Assembly (NCBI RefSeq): GCF_914767665.1
Contig: NC_059506.1
Coordinates: 23,537,825 to 23,601,824 of the forward strand
Length of the DNA: 64,000 nt
Direction: 5' to 3'
From: Harmonia axyridis
Lineage: Eukaryota; Arthropoda; Insecta; Coleoptera; Coccinellidae
Position numbers and translations under genes: made by a program. Below the pieces are notes generated by a model. The model searched no databases. It saw only the letters and a program-made list of their open reading frames with translations, and was not told where the DNA came from. Within the stretch, counting starts at the first letter, position 1, and the number at the start of each line of letters is the position of its first letter. This document shows positions 46,260 to 57,999 of this stretch, in pieces.

Positions 46260-48970
46260 TATACTATTAGTCTATGGTTGGTGGCCTTGATTGAGAATCT
46301 ACAGGGTGATTCGACCGATTCTACTTCAACTATTAACTTTGCTATGGCTCATTCAAGTTTGATGAAAATTGCAGTGTGCCACAATATGAATGAGTAAATT
46401 CAATAACTTTAATACTTTTTCAAAATACAGAGTTATTATTGTGATAAGTTTAAATTAATTATGCTGGTTGAAAAACACCGTGTATATAGCGTTTTCAGAT
46501 TTTATCATAATGAGTTATTATTCAGGTGTTTTCAATTTTTTTTGCATACCTTCGGTTTTCTGAGAAAATATTTTCAACAAAGAACAATATCGAAATTTTG
46601 CTCATAACAGTGAGAATATTCTGACATTGGTATTAAAATTTTTTTTAAGTGTATTCCATCATGCCGAAATTATTTACTGATGCTGAATACATATGATTTT
46701 TATCAGAAGATCGATTGGAAATTTAATAAAGTGAGAGCAAAGATGCATTTAAAAAAATGGAATCATTCAAAAAATCAAAGTGAATTTTCTGTTGATCCTT
46801 AGTTTGGCCATGCATGTTTTGTATTCAGCAGTTATCTGTCTTCATTTTTGTTGTTTTATTTGTGTTCAAGTCTATAAGAAGTTATTTTCTGAATTGAATG
46901 ATTTTATTCAGAATATGTGAAATAACATATACCTAAATTTTCATCTGAAAAAACTATTTTGAAACTTCTCACTACTTTGGAGCGAAATTTACATATTGTA
47001 CTTCTTCGAAACAAAATTCTCAATTAACAACACCTTGGTAATGACTAATTATAATAGTTTCGGAAACGCATTGTACAAAGTGTCCCATGTTCTATGCTCA
47101 TTGAATGAATTGAGGGAGAATTGAGTACTTAAAGAGAAAATCTTCGAGGACCCCTGAACTTCTTTTTCGAAGTAATAAGATTTCAAGAGCAGATCTTAGA
47201 TATCTTTATTCGTTGTCGAGTTCAGAGTGTTTTTTAAAAATTACTGTTTCAGAAATTTCACTATATTTCGGTTTCTGTTCGAGATATTAACAAAATTCTA
47301 AGAGGTTTTTTTCAGTAATTTTCATAACAGATCATAGAAATCAATTACCATTTCAGAGATATAAAGGAGAGTTCGTATTTCTTAAATGGAAAAATTTCAT
47401 CAAAATTGAATGAGCCTTAGCAAAGTTATTAATTGAAGTATAATCGGACACTCTGTATTGTCACAATTGAAGCCTCCAGCCATAAACTAACCATTGTTTT
47501 GAAGCTGTCTGGGCTAGTGTAAACTTCTCCTAAACTCTGACGGTCTCCTTCAAAACCACCCTGTATACATGATTTCCAAAATTTGGAGTCAATACCAACA
47601 TATTCTCCGATCAGAAATATTGAGGTGTTAAACATTTTTTTTTTTCGAAAATGTTTCTCAACGGAGCTACAGCCGTCACAGGTGGAATCATGTGCAACAT
47701 TGTAAAAGCCCAATGGTTCATACTGAAGAAACATGCTCTTCTGTTTTTTCGATTGCATGCACCGTTTTCGAGAAGAACGAATTTTAAAACTTCTTATTAT
47801 AGATATGTTGCCTCAAAATCGGAAAATTTTGACGTAATTAGGAAATACATAGCACATTGTGTATTTAGTGGTTTTTACAATGCTAAAAGCTTTCACGGAA
47901 GGACAGAATTGGGAATTTTTTTTTTTTAATTATGTAGAACAATCCTACCGTGCAAGCCTTCAGCACTATATCATTGGATAATCATTACTTATTTCGGTTT
48001 AATTGACACTTATCTTCCGAAAATAGTTGAAATGGACAGTAATGATTATAATCGGATATACGGGACACCACCAGAGTTGATAAATACTGCTGAAAATATA
48101 ATCTTCAATCTGTTGTCGAATAAATGCAAAGTAATATATGATTACGCTCGAAAACGTTTCATGGGTTATTTTCAAGAAAAAAACGACCTCGCAATCTAAA
48201 ATTTGATGATTGCTAACTTCTCCCATTTGTCTACGAGTTGAAAGCATCTACAGTATGGTCAAAATACACCGTGCTGAAAGCCAATATTATAAATATAAAC
48301 CAAAAAATACAAACATTTGATGTGATGAACAAATCAAGGCATTAACTGCGCAAACACTCGATCACATATGTATACTTAACGAATGAGGTACATTTAATAG
48401 AATTTTTAAATTACCTAGTTATTCACCTCAATATATTTTGAGTTGATATGAAACGTTGATTCACAATGGGACATAAGAAGTGCGTTCTTTGTGAAAAAAC
48501 TCGCGTATTGTGTGAAATATCGTATCACTGAAACGTTTTCATTTCCGAGCGCTTCATGTCAAATTTGATAGTTCATGTTGGGGACAAAATTTGCTTACTG
48601 ACCTGACAATGACATGCTCCCTCCATATATATTTATTACTGAGTTCTAGGGATAATCAAACATACTTGGTGAAAGCTTTCCATTGAACGTCATCGTTCTG
48701 TATTTCCTCACATAATTCATTTTCTACACACCATTTTTATAGTATATTGAGATGATCAGGTGAACTTCCTATTTTTCTAAATATTCTCAAATCATCGTCA
48801 AAAAGTAATATGTAAGTAACGTTATCTAAAATTCCATTCATGGAAAGTGCAAATAACCTTGAACTAGAATTATTTTAACCCTTCATATCCAACGCATTGA
48901 TCCTTAGAGTTGGAATTAGAAAGAATTCCAAGAGAGATAAGAACACTAGATAAACCATATCTAAGCATTC
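46260..48970. other. Intronic sequence, no gene recognised
   Basis: AT-rich DNA within the proposed UPF0193-like intron. MITE-like tips occur at 46302 (ACAGGGTGATTCGACC) and 47558 (CCACCCTGTATAC). No coding domain. Confidence 0.45.
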
Positions 48971-49321
48971 CAATTAGTCCGGGAGCCAGTAACAGATATA
49001 CATGGCCAAGTTCCTCTCCAACGGTAATTAGTAGAATGCATCAGATAATAGTGATGAAAAGCCTCGTGAACGTCAGCTACGACTCGACTGGGGGGGAGAG
49101 CGGCGACAGCCCCCCAAACACGAAGAAAAAAAAATACATTCAGTCATTTCCTCCGAACTGAAAATTTGTCAAATTGTAGCTAATCCAATATCAAGACGAA
49201 AAAATACAATCAGCTGGCTATAGCATAGTGTATTATACGTCAGCTGGTGCCTCAAACATAAAAAAAAATATATTTTCAATGATTTCCTCTCAAACAAAAA
49301 TTCACCGGATGATAGCTTATA

Positions 49322-49922
49322 TGCAACTATAGATAAATATATATGTCAGCTGGCTGTATCTTGGTGGAAAAATCGTCAGCTGATACTTTGAAAGTTATTA
49401 CGTAGAAGTTAAGCGGATGCATCTATTGCCCATTTGAATGCATCAGCTGACCAGGTTTCCCTCGACTTACTGATAGCTGATTTTTTTTATTTATCACAGC
49501 AGTATATTAACAATCATCTGAAAACTTTTCATGAGGGAGGAAATAACGTATCTTCAATTATTCTCATTATTTCTAAAAATCGAAGCATCACACGCCTGTC
49601 TTACATAGAAAATATTAAGGTATGCTTGGTGGGGATAGGTTGTATGCGTGATAGGGGTACTACGGCCATATTCAAGAAGCATTGTTATGGTAACCGATAT
49701 ATTTATTTAATCAGAACACTCATATTGTAGTGTAATGCCGAATAATTAAAGATACGTCATTTCCTCCCACATGAAAATATTTCAGCTGATTGTTAATATA
49801 CTGCTGTGATAAATAAAAAAATCAGATAGCAGTAAGTCGAGGGAAACCTGGTTCAAAGTATCAGCTGACGGTTTTTTCACCAAGATACAGCCAGCTGACA
49901 TATATATTTATCCATAGTTGCA
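49322..49922. repeat. Inverted-repeat unit B with CAGCTG-rich arms
   Basis: Tips TGCAACTATAGATAAATATA (left) and its near reverse complement ending at 49922. Arms reach to about 49560 and 49735. Contains several GTCAGCTGG and ATCAGCTGA words. The left arm has about 60 additional bases relative to the right. Confidence 0.8.
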
Positions 49923-49924
49923 TA

Positions 49925-51369
49925 CAGGGTGGCCACTTTTTCAATGGGATTGTATTGGTAACTTTTAAACCATAAGAGTTAGAAGGTCGGTCAAATGGAG
50001 AAAAAGTTGTATTCATAGAAGCATTGTCGAGCAGTTCAAACAAATCGAGATTATCAGGGCCGGTTATTGAGATATCATAAGAAAAGTAAATTCTGTCATT
50101 TTGATTTTTCTTTTTTTCCCACTTTATTTCAAATATTATCAAAAAATGTTTCAGGAATTTTTTATTCGACAGTAAATTGTTCTCAATTTGACGTAATCAG
50201 ATTTCGTATCTTACGTTTCGTGCTCTCTGGGCCACCCTCAACCTCATTTTTTTCAATACGGCCCTGTATATTTTATGACACTTTTCGAAATAACTTTTAA
50301 CGCTGAATTCAACGATATATCATACAAAGTCATTCAAAGTGGATTTTCAGGTGATTTTGACCCTTATCCAATTTTCTTTGGGTCGGATCTGTAGTGAATG
50401 CAATTTATCAAAAACTGCTGTTAATAAAATAGTCAAAAGACGCGAATACAATGATTTTAAATTTGAATACCAAGCCTTGCAAAACTTACATCGTAATGAT
50501 ATCAAAATCAAATAAAGTTCGATTCTGTAATTTGTTTCAATGGAACAAATGACAAATCCAACAATAGTGATTTCTCGCGAGAAGAGAATGTATTGGAAGG
50601 TATTTAAGACGACGAAATAAGCAAATGTATAAGAAATATGAGTTCCAAAACCGTTAAGTGCATTTTACAAAATGGTGGACATTTCGAACACTTACTTCAT
50701 TCATTTTCATTTACTTTCGAATAATCATTCGATTTTTCTTTCATTAAATGATAATTCGTTTAATTATTATGAATTGAAATATGTAAAGAATTATTACTTG
50801 TTTCTTGATTTGATTCTGATATGTTCCATTCAGTTCAAGATGAGTAAGTTGATTTTCTCATCGAAATGTTGTTAATTAAACTAAAGGTAGCCTAATGTAA
50901 TACAGGTCCGACCCAAAGAAATTTGGATAAGGGTCAAAATCACCTGAAAATCAACTTTGAATGACATGGTATGATATATCGTGGAATTCCACGTTAAAAG
51001 TTATTTCGAAAAGTGTCATAAAATATACGGGTCCGTATTGAAAAAAATGAGGTTGAAGGTGGCCCAGAGAGCACGAAACGTTGGATACGAAATCTGATTA
51101 TGTCAAATTGAGAACAATTGACTGTCGAATAAAAAATTCCTGTAAAATTTTTTGATAATATTTGAAATAAAGTGGGAAAAAAATAAAAATCAAAATGACA
51201 GAATTTACTTTTCTTATAATATCTCGATAACCGGCCCTGATAATCTCGATTTGTTTGAACTGCTTGATAATGCTTCCATGCATGCAACTTTTTCTCCATT
51301 TGACCGACCTTCTAACTCTTATGGTTCAAAAGTTACCAATACAATCCCATTGAAAAAGTGGCCACCCTG
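49925..51369. mobile_element. Foldback element C, CAGGGTGGCC tips, TA duplication
   Basis: Arms 49925-50393 and about 50901-51369, inverted with high similarity. Tips CAGGGTGGCCACTTTTTCAA, flanked by TA on both sides (49923-49924, 51370-51371). The centre of about 500 bases is unpaired and AT-rich. Frames of up to about 100 codons on both arms mirror one another and have no domain. Confidence 0.88.
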
Positions 51370-51966
51370 TATAAGCAATCATCCGGTAAATTTTTGTTTG
51401 AGAGGAAATCATTGAAAATATAATTTTTTTTTCATGTTTGGGACGACACCAGCTGACGTATAATAGACTATGCTATAGCCAGCTTATTGTATTTTTCCGT
51501 ATAAATATTTGGTAAGCTAAAATTTGACAAATTTTCAGTTGGGAGAAAATGACTGAATGTATTTTTTTTTCTTCGTGTTTGGGGGGCTGCCGCCGCTCTC
51601 CCCCCCAATCGAGTCGTAGCTGACGCTCACGAGGCTTTTTATTACTATTGTCTGATGCATCTCACCAAGTATCTCTCGAGAAGAAATAATCAACCAAATT
51701 TGCACCTGGCTCCCGGACTAAATATTTCGTGATCTACTGCAAGTTCGATGTACGATTAAATTTGGTAGGTATGTTTGGATTGTATTGTAAGCAATTCCAC
51801 TAGCCGAATCATGCTCAAAATATTTCGATAGCTTAATCAATAAAATTCATAAGTATTGAGTTGCAGAGTATAAAGTAAATGGTTTTGTTCTACTTACTCG
51901 TCAAAACGAGGCATGAAAAACTGTACGGTACCTACAAGTAATGCACATTAGAAAAAAAAAACTTAC

Positions 51967-52311
51967 ATTGGTCGAATCTATTCAATGGTCTGAACTTCTC
52001 TGGCTTCTTCGCAGGTTTTTTAACGACAGGCTTTGGTGGTCCCTCCTTGCCGTATGTCATAGAATCCTGCAATCTCTTCTTCTCGGCTTCTCTGTTCACT
52101 ATCGGTTTTGGTACGAAAGGTTCCCTCTGTAACACTCCTGATTGCACTATGCTATCATAACTCCTTCTTTTTGATGAACCTGGTCGGATGACAACTTTCG
52201 GGAATCTCTTCTTCGTCTTTCTTCTTGGAGTCGGGGTGGATTCGTAGTCTCTCAAGTTGTATTCGCTTTTCTTTCTTTGGGCGATCGCCATTTTGCTCTC
52301 GTCCGTTAGAA
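51967..52311 (-). CDS. UPF0193 (EVG1)-like protein, internal exon
   Basis: The minus-strand frame is bounded by an acceptor (CTTCTTTTAG at 52312-52313) and a donor (GTAAGT at 51966-51961). It reads LTDESKMAIAQRKKSEYNL, a basic TPRRKTKKRFPKVVIRPGSS region, then EPFVPKPIVNREAEKKRLQD, MTYGKEGPPKP and FRPLNRFDQ. This corresponds to the middle of UPF0193 proteins ('ESKMxxxQRrxixyxlrnG', 'rdxyxPkpixdreaEKkrLQxxMayGk'). The Met at 52291 is probably internal, because family members have a conserved MMxESK-type segment just before it. Earlier exons were not found. Donor phase (1) fits the last exon at 45540. A 6.4-kb intron separates them. Confidence 0.75.
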
Positions 52312-52319
52312 CTAAAAGA

Positions 52320-55300
52320 AGATGAAAATAAGTGTATAGTCATTCGGGGCATCTGTGCGCACTTTGGCCTTTCGAGTCGCATTACTTTTGGAATACTAAA
52401 GTAAGATCAATCAAAATGAGTTTATCTTATAGAGCATTTACAGGTCTATAAATGGAGAAATATAATCGGGTAAATACAAAGTTTTTACTTTCGCAACAAA
52501 CGATAAAACAGAAAAACTCGAGTTGCGTTTACTTGCCCCGTATTGCGGGTAACTGTGCGCACCCATACGGGGTAAGTAAGCGCATGTGGTGTAAGTACGG
52601 ACGTATTCCTAAATGAAACACACAAACAATACAAATGAAAGTATTATTATTATTATATTTTGAATATATACATATTATATTTTTAAATTAGAAGATATAG
52701 GACTCGCATCACGTCTTTTTCTCTTTCTCAGTCAAATAAGCTCTTCAGCTCTAGCTATTTGTTGATCTGTCACTGGTACTCGTTCGGGATTTTTCCTTAT
52801 ATTTGTGCGCGGCATGATTATTTTGTAGAATAAAGAATGATGTACAAAAAAAGGTGAAATGAAAGATCACTGGGGCACGTGTACGATGCGCACATCTTAA
52901 CCTCAAAATTATTTCACAAATAATCACCTGCGCTCAGTTACCCCGAATGACTCTGAATCATGATATTTATTTGTAATTTCACTGATTCAAAGTCCGGAGT
53001 TTTTTTAGGGTTGTTTCTTTCATGCCCCAATTGCACCTTTGGAGACCTCATATATAAAATTATTTGGTCTACAAGGTTAGATACAATTGGCGAATGCACG
53101 AATGAGCGCAAAAAAGCTCCTGACTTCAAGTCAATGTTTTCCGAATATATTGAGTATTTTTTCGATATTCTTCTCAAATTTTCTTTGATTCTGGTTGAGA
53201 TATCAAAACTTAATGTTGCACAGAGCTCTAATTGGTTATTCTTGAGGTTTTGGGCTTGGAGAATTATTCAAATTTTGACGGAATTGACAGTATACAGCGC
53301 ATAAGCTTAAAATATTTCTGTCTCCACAAGCTGGTCCTTAAGTGGTGTAACACGATTCTACCCCGTTTTTATGAGAATGCCCATGAGAATCTGATTTCGA
53401 AATACCCCACTTGTGGTTCCTTTCAATTCAGGCTACTTTTTTCAATAAAATTAAATGGATGATATTATCCATTGAATTTGTTTTCAAAATAGTTGTACGA
53501 TCTTTTGAAAAGGAGATTATACTCAACTTTACCTTATAATGAATTCTTCTGAAGATTTCGAAATGACTGCTTATTTTCGGCGAAAAAAGTCTCATCAATA
53601 TTTATCTGATCTTTATATGATTTGCTCAGATGTCTGCAAACTTTTTTCAAATTGAACTTCACCTCATTTCAATTATATTGAAATTCTTAAAGAAGTTTGG
53701 AGACTTCTGAGCAAATCATATGAGCAGTAGATATTGATGCGACTTTTTGAGTTAAAAATATGTGCCTAATCATTTCGAAGTCCTTAAGAGAATACAGACT
53801 TTCTCGAGCCAAATTTCGTAGGTGCGTTGGTAGGTCTATATAGTGTTTTAAGTGTTTCTTCTTTCAAAATGAATGTTTACAAATATTTCAATGATTTCTT
53901 TGATTTGGCTTATTTTCAATTGATATTATTAGTAGTTTCTGAGTAGTGTTAAATTAGATTGGCGTACCCAAAGAGGGGGGATAAGGGGGGCTTCAGAAAG
54001 GCATTGAAATCGTTGGAATTCACTACGAATACGAAAATTTTGCAAAACCAAAAGCAAAGCATTTTTTGGTCGTGGTTAAGCACCTTCTTGACCGGCAGTA
54101 GTGGTACTGTTTGAAAAATTTGAGCTGTTGGGACAACTTATTGATGTGAAGAATCTAAACGATGTGCATCGCTCAAGAACATTTGAAAATATTGCTGTTT
54201 TTTGTCGATCCCTCGTAGATCTTGGGAATTAAACTATGATTTTTATGGCCTGAATAGGAAGAAATTGATGTGGACTTAAAAATAGAATTCTTGAAGTTAT
54301 AGAAGACATACACCCGCAAATATGTGAATTGGTCATGGAAAATCTCATGGAAAGAATATGGTGCTGCAACCATGGCCGTAGTGGCCATTTGGCTTAGGTC
54401 GTTTTCCACCGTTGATGTTGATGGCCGTCCTTCCTCTTTACAATCCATTGATTTTACTTAAAATATGCCTACTAGTTTTTTTTTTTTCAATGTCGAAAAG
54501 AAACCTCTTGTTAGAAAACCTTTTAATATTCCATCACTTAATCACAATGCAATCTCTTTCAGCTGTGAATAAATCAACACCCTCTCAAATACAAGAAAAA
54601 AATATATAGGTTGTCAAATTAATCATGCATTGATCAAGCGCGGTCCTAGGGGGGTCAAGGGGGTCATGACCCCTCCAAATGGATTCATCTTACACTTAAT
54701 ATATGTTTCAAGCAGACAATGTACGAAATGGTCCCATCAAAAACTTGAAGCCCACTATCCCCCCCCCCCCCCCCAAATTTAAGGCTTGGACTTTCCTTGG
54801 CATTGATTGAAAGTTCCAATTTTGAATTCGATCATGTTATACTATCTGAAGAAACATTTCACTATCAACCTAAACCGGGCCTAGATCAAAATGAGGAATA
54901 AATCAAATGGGGAATAAAATGAACTGCATGTTAGCATTTCCGGTCATGAAAAACTTACTTACTTTTCAAATAGTTTTTTGTTTCTGGATTAAACCGCACT
55001 CTGTGTGGATGTAACATACCCCCTCTAGGTACATTTTTACTCGGCCACTCCATTTTCCTGGTAATATATGTTTAATTTTACTAAACCAATTTCATCCGAA
55101 CTTATTGACAAATTATTTGACAAATGTGCGGTATAAGTGATATGTCAGAGAATAAGTTTCCAAGTTACTATGGTTTTCATAATAGTTTTATTGATTGAGT
55201 TCAGGTATCTCCCTACTAAGATGCATAGAATACCTGGTGTGTTTACTGATTCGATTTTGTTTCAGACTTTTTGGGAGACCCACCTGTTGCTTTGGTGTGC

Positions 55301-56980
55301 TGCTTCACCAGAGTTCTGTAAGGGGGCGCTCTTCGAAAATTTTCGAATTTCCGCTATCTGCCAGGTGCCGTTTAAAAACGAAATACTGATTTTACACACT
55401 GCAAACATTCACAATAAATTACAATTCAGTTCATATCGAATTTCTAATCAAATGAATGGAATATAATGACAGACCATAGAATATAAAATATTATTGTTCT
55501 ATACTCAAAGTTCACGACAAGAGCGTAGAAATAGGGGGATACTTGGGGTAATTACACGGTGTTCCTAAATTGGAGATACAAATGAAAATGACAGATTTCC
55601 GGATCATTTTAAGAAAAAAAGTCCTATAATATGAGTCCCCAAACGTTTTGTTTTGAGATATATGTGTTAAAGTTTGAGTTTTCTTCTTGTATAACTTTCC
55701 CTTCACAAGATATTTAATTTGAATTGGCCATAGATATTCCAGTTTGAAGTTTTCACCATGTGATATGCTAATTTTGAATGCAAATCTACAGGGTGATGCC
55801 TGCTTCCTTCCTCCAAAACTATATTTTGGTGAATGGCTGTTAGTTTAGAAAAATGTAGAAAAAAACTCTGGTCCAGTACTACACTTTTTGGTTTGTTATA
55901 GTTTTGTCATATCTGCTATCGATTTCTAGAAAAAATCTAGTAATCCTCAAGAAAATCTAAATTATTATAAAGATCCAGCTAGTAAGCTCTAATGAATGTA
56001 TTAATTATAAGTTTTGGTATTTATTTACCCCATCTGTAGCGAATATTAATAAAAATTTTATAAACTGTACGACATACTAGAAACAACCTGTATATTGAAA
56101 GCAAAGCGTTTGTGGGCTCGTATTCATAAAACTTTTTTTTCTCAAAATTATCCAAGTAATTTCTCATATTCCTTCGTAACTCTAACTTGAGAACACCCAG
56201 TATAAGGTAAGAACAACCGAATCAGTAACAAAATAAATTATTTCGAGTAATTTGGTTCAAACTTCATTATCAAACTTCTTTTTCTAACATTACAGATATG
56301 AATAAACGTTGCGTCAAAAATTTTTTTTTCGATTATCCCTCCCCAAGAAAAAAAAGATCTACGCCCTTGGTTCACAAGAGTCGAGAATTGAGAGAAATGT
56401 CAAATGTAAACGATGTATGCGCCATCTGAAACAGACCGCTATCCCTCAAAATCAAGTAGGTATAAATCTGAAAAATCTTCCGTTTTGTCTGAAAGTTTTA
56501 CAGGTATAAGTAGACACACCAGGTATTCTATGCATCTTACTCCCTACCTACATGTTTTTTATGACATGAATTCATAGAATATTATAAATAAGTAATCAAA
56601 ATATTGACTTGAACATAACTTAATAACCTATTATCTGCATTATATCATAAATTCCATGAAGCTCTAGATTTCATGTTATACAACACCAAAGTGAAGAATA
56701 AAAAAAATGAAAAATCCATTGTTTTAATTTTCTGCCGATCATAACAAAAACTTTCACAGTAGTTTGAAATATTTTGAATTAATAATAAATCTTGAGAACG
56801 AATTTCGCGCTAACCAAATGCTCGATCTGTTCCAAACTTGCGCAGAAGCTTCTGCAACTCGTATTGATCAAACTTTCAGAGGTATTCACGCTCATATCAA
56901 TTCAGCTCGCAAAACGAACCTCTGATAGACAAAAACACAAGAATGTAGACGAAGTTCCGTTCATTATTTAGTGTTTTCAA
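52320..56980. other. No secure gene; repeats and a poly(C) tract
   Basis: AT-rich with a short C run of 18 at about 54758-54775, a TAGGGGGGTCAAGGGGGTCA block at 54650, and a pair of inverted 30-base sequences at about 55212 and 56510. Frames in this stretch show no recognised domain. First exons of the UPF0193-like gene may be hidden here. Confidence 0.4.
55208..56541. repeat. Possible inverted-repeat-bounded element
   Basis: AAGATGCATAGAATACCTGG near 55219 reappears inverted near 56510-56540 (ACACACCAGGTATTCTATGC). Similarity extends a little inward (TTTCAGAC words). No transposase and no target duplication resolved. Confidence 0.4.
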
Positions 56981-56992
56981 AGTTAAAGCATT

Positions 56993-57100
56993 ATGATGTC
57001 TTCCTTAAAGTATGGAACACAAAGCCTGAGCCAGAAGAATTCATCCAGAATCTGCATAACACTCAGACAATGGTCCATTCTGTTTACTATTTTGACGTTT
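56993..57100 (+). CDS. Tetraspan-like membrane protein, exon 1
   Basis: ATG at 56993 (another at 56996) opens 36 codons: a polar start (SSLKYGTQSLSQKNSS), then ICITLRQWSILFTILTF, the beginning of the first membrane segment. A good donor, GTGAGT, follows at 57101. The intron to exon 2 is only 66 bases and phase 0. Product unidentified; the arrangement of short loops and hydrophobic segments over three exons recalls insect four-pass membrane proteins. Confidence 0.6.
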
Positions 57101-57166
57101 GTGAGTTGAGAGTTTTGAAGGCAATACAATAATGTTGTGGTTTGGTTTCTATTGATTTCATTCCAG

Positions 57167-57341
57167 ATAATAGCTGCTATTGTCACTACTTGTGCAACTT
57201 TGGGATACTCTCATGCTGGAGAAACTTTGGATATATTGAAAAGTGATATTCATATCGAGCAGGAAAAACATGAAGAATATGGTCTTAAACATGCCAGCAA
57301 TAATGAGCAGCTTTTGATCAAATCAAAACATTCTGTTATAA
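57167..57341 (+). CDS. Tetraspan-like membrane protein, exon 2
   Basis: It follows the acceptor TTTCATTCCAG. IIAAIVTTCATLGYSHAG completes the first membrane segment begun in exon 1, followed by a hydrophilic, probably extracellular loop (LKSDIHIEQEKHEEYGLKHA… KSKHSVI). The donor GTGAGT at 57342 leaves phase 1. Exon 3 at 59447 accepts exactly that phase. Confidence 0.65.
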
Positions 57342-57790
57342 GTGAGTATTCTTCCAGAATTAGTCTTACCCATAAAAAATTAACATTTCGGAAATGACCG
57401 TTTTGTTATTGTTAACCCAAGAGTGGAATTGTCGAAAGTTTGCTCTGAATAGTCTACCAATTGAGTGTCATTGCTGAAATATTCTTAACTAATGAAATAT
57501 GGGAACATCCTCTTTATTTTCACTAGTCGGATACTTCAAATGAAAATTTGTCCTGCGAGTGAAAATGAGAAATAATTAAAAAGGAAAAATAACGTGTAAA
57601 TTGCAACAATCACACAAATCGCAACCAGACCCAGTCCAAAAATTCAGCTGCCAGTAAAAAATATCGATCATTAAATATGATCGATTCACCGACTAGATGT
57701 GATTTGTGCGGCGGGGTTTCGAAATAACTATATTTTTTGCACTCTGGCATTGTCTTACTATTCCCTAAAAAAATGTTATTGGATTTTCAG

Positions 57791-57999
57791 GATTGGTCAC
57801 CATTGGGATCAAATTATTAAATGAAATCTATCGATCTCAACAAGCTTCCAAGATTCAAAATTCAATATCCAAGATCTATTTCGATCAAAATTCTTACCTA
57901 TATTTCCTATTTTTCAATGATGGACTCAATATTTCTTACGAGACTTTACCTATCAAACAAATGTTGAAGGTCACCTACATTTTACGCCGTTATTCCTAA
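57791..57999 (+). CDS. Possible alternative terminal exon of the tetraspan-like gene
   Basis: An acceptor (GGATTTTCAG) at 57781-57790 is followed by 68 open codons in the phase left by exon 2 (LVTIGIKLLNEIYRSQQ…), ending in TAA at 57997. If used it would give a short one-pass product without the later membrane segments. It may be a chance open frame in AT-rich intron. Confidence 0.25.

Larger units (their letters stand above)
48974..51722. repeat. Nested palindrome, about 2.7 kb, in the UPF0193-like intron
   Basis: Outer arms 48974-49321 and 51372-51722 are inverted copies, tips AGTCCGGGAGCCA, with a G-rich GGGGGGGAGAGCGGCG block in both. In the loop lie, side by side, an inverted-repeat unit B (49322-49922) and a foldback C (49925-51369). 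Outer arms and unit B share reiterated CAGCTG words. No coding content recognised. Confidence 0.85.

Noticed and set aside
50067..51415. Mirrored open frames on both strands of the foldback
   Set aside because: They are the same arm sequence read twice; no domain, explained by the inverted repeat.
54758..54775. Poly(C) run as a functional element
   Set aside because: Eighteen C in a row is most simply a homopolymer tract or assembly-sensitive repeat.
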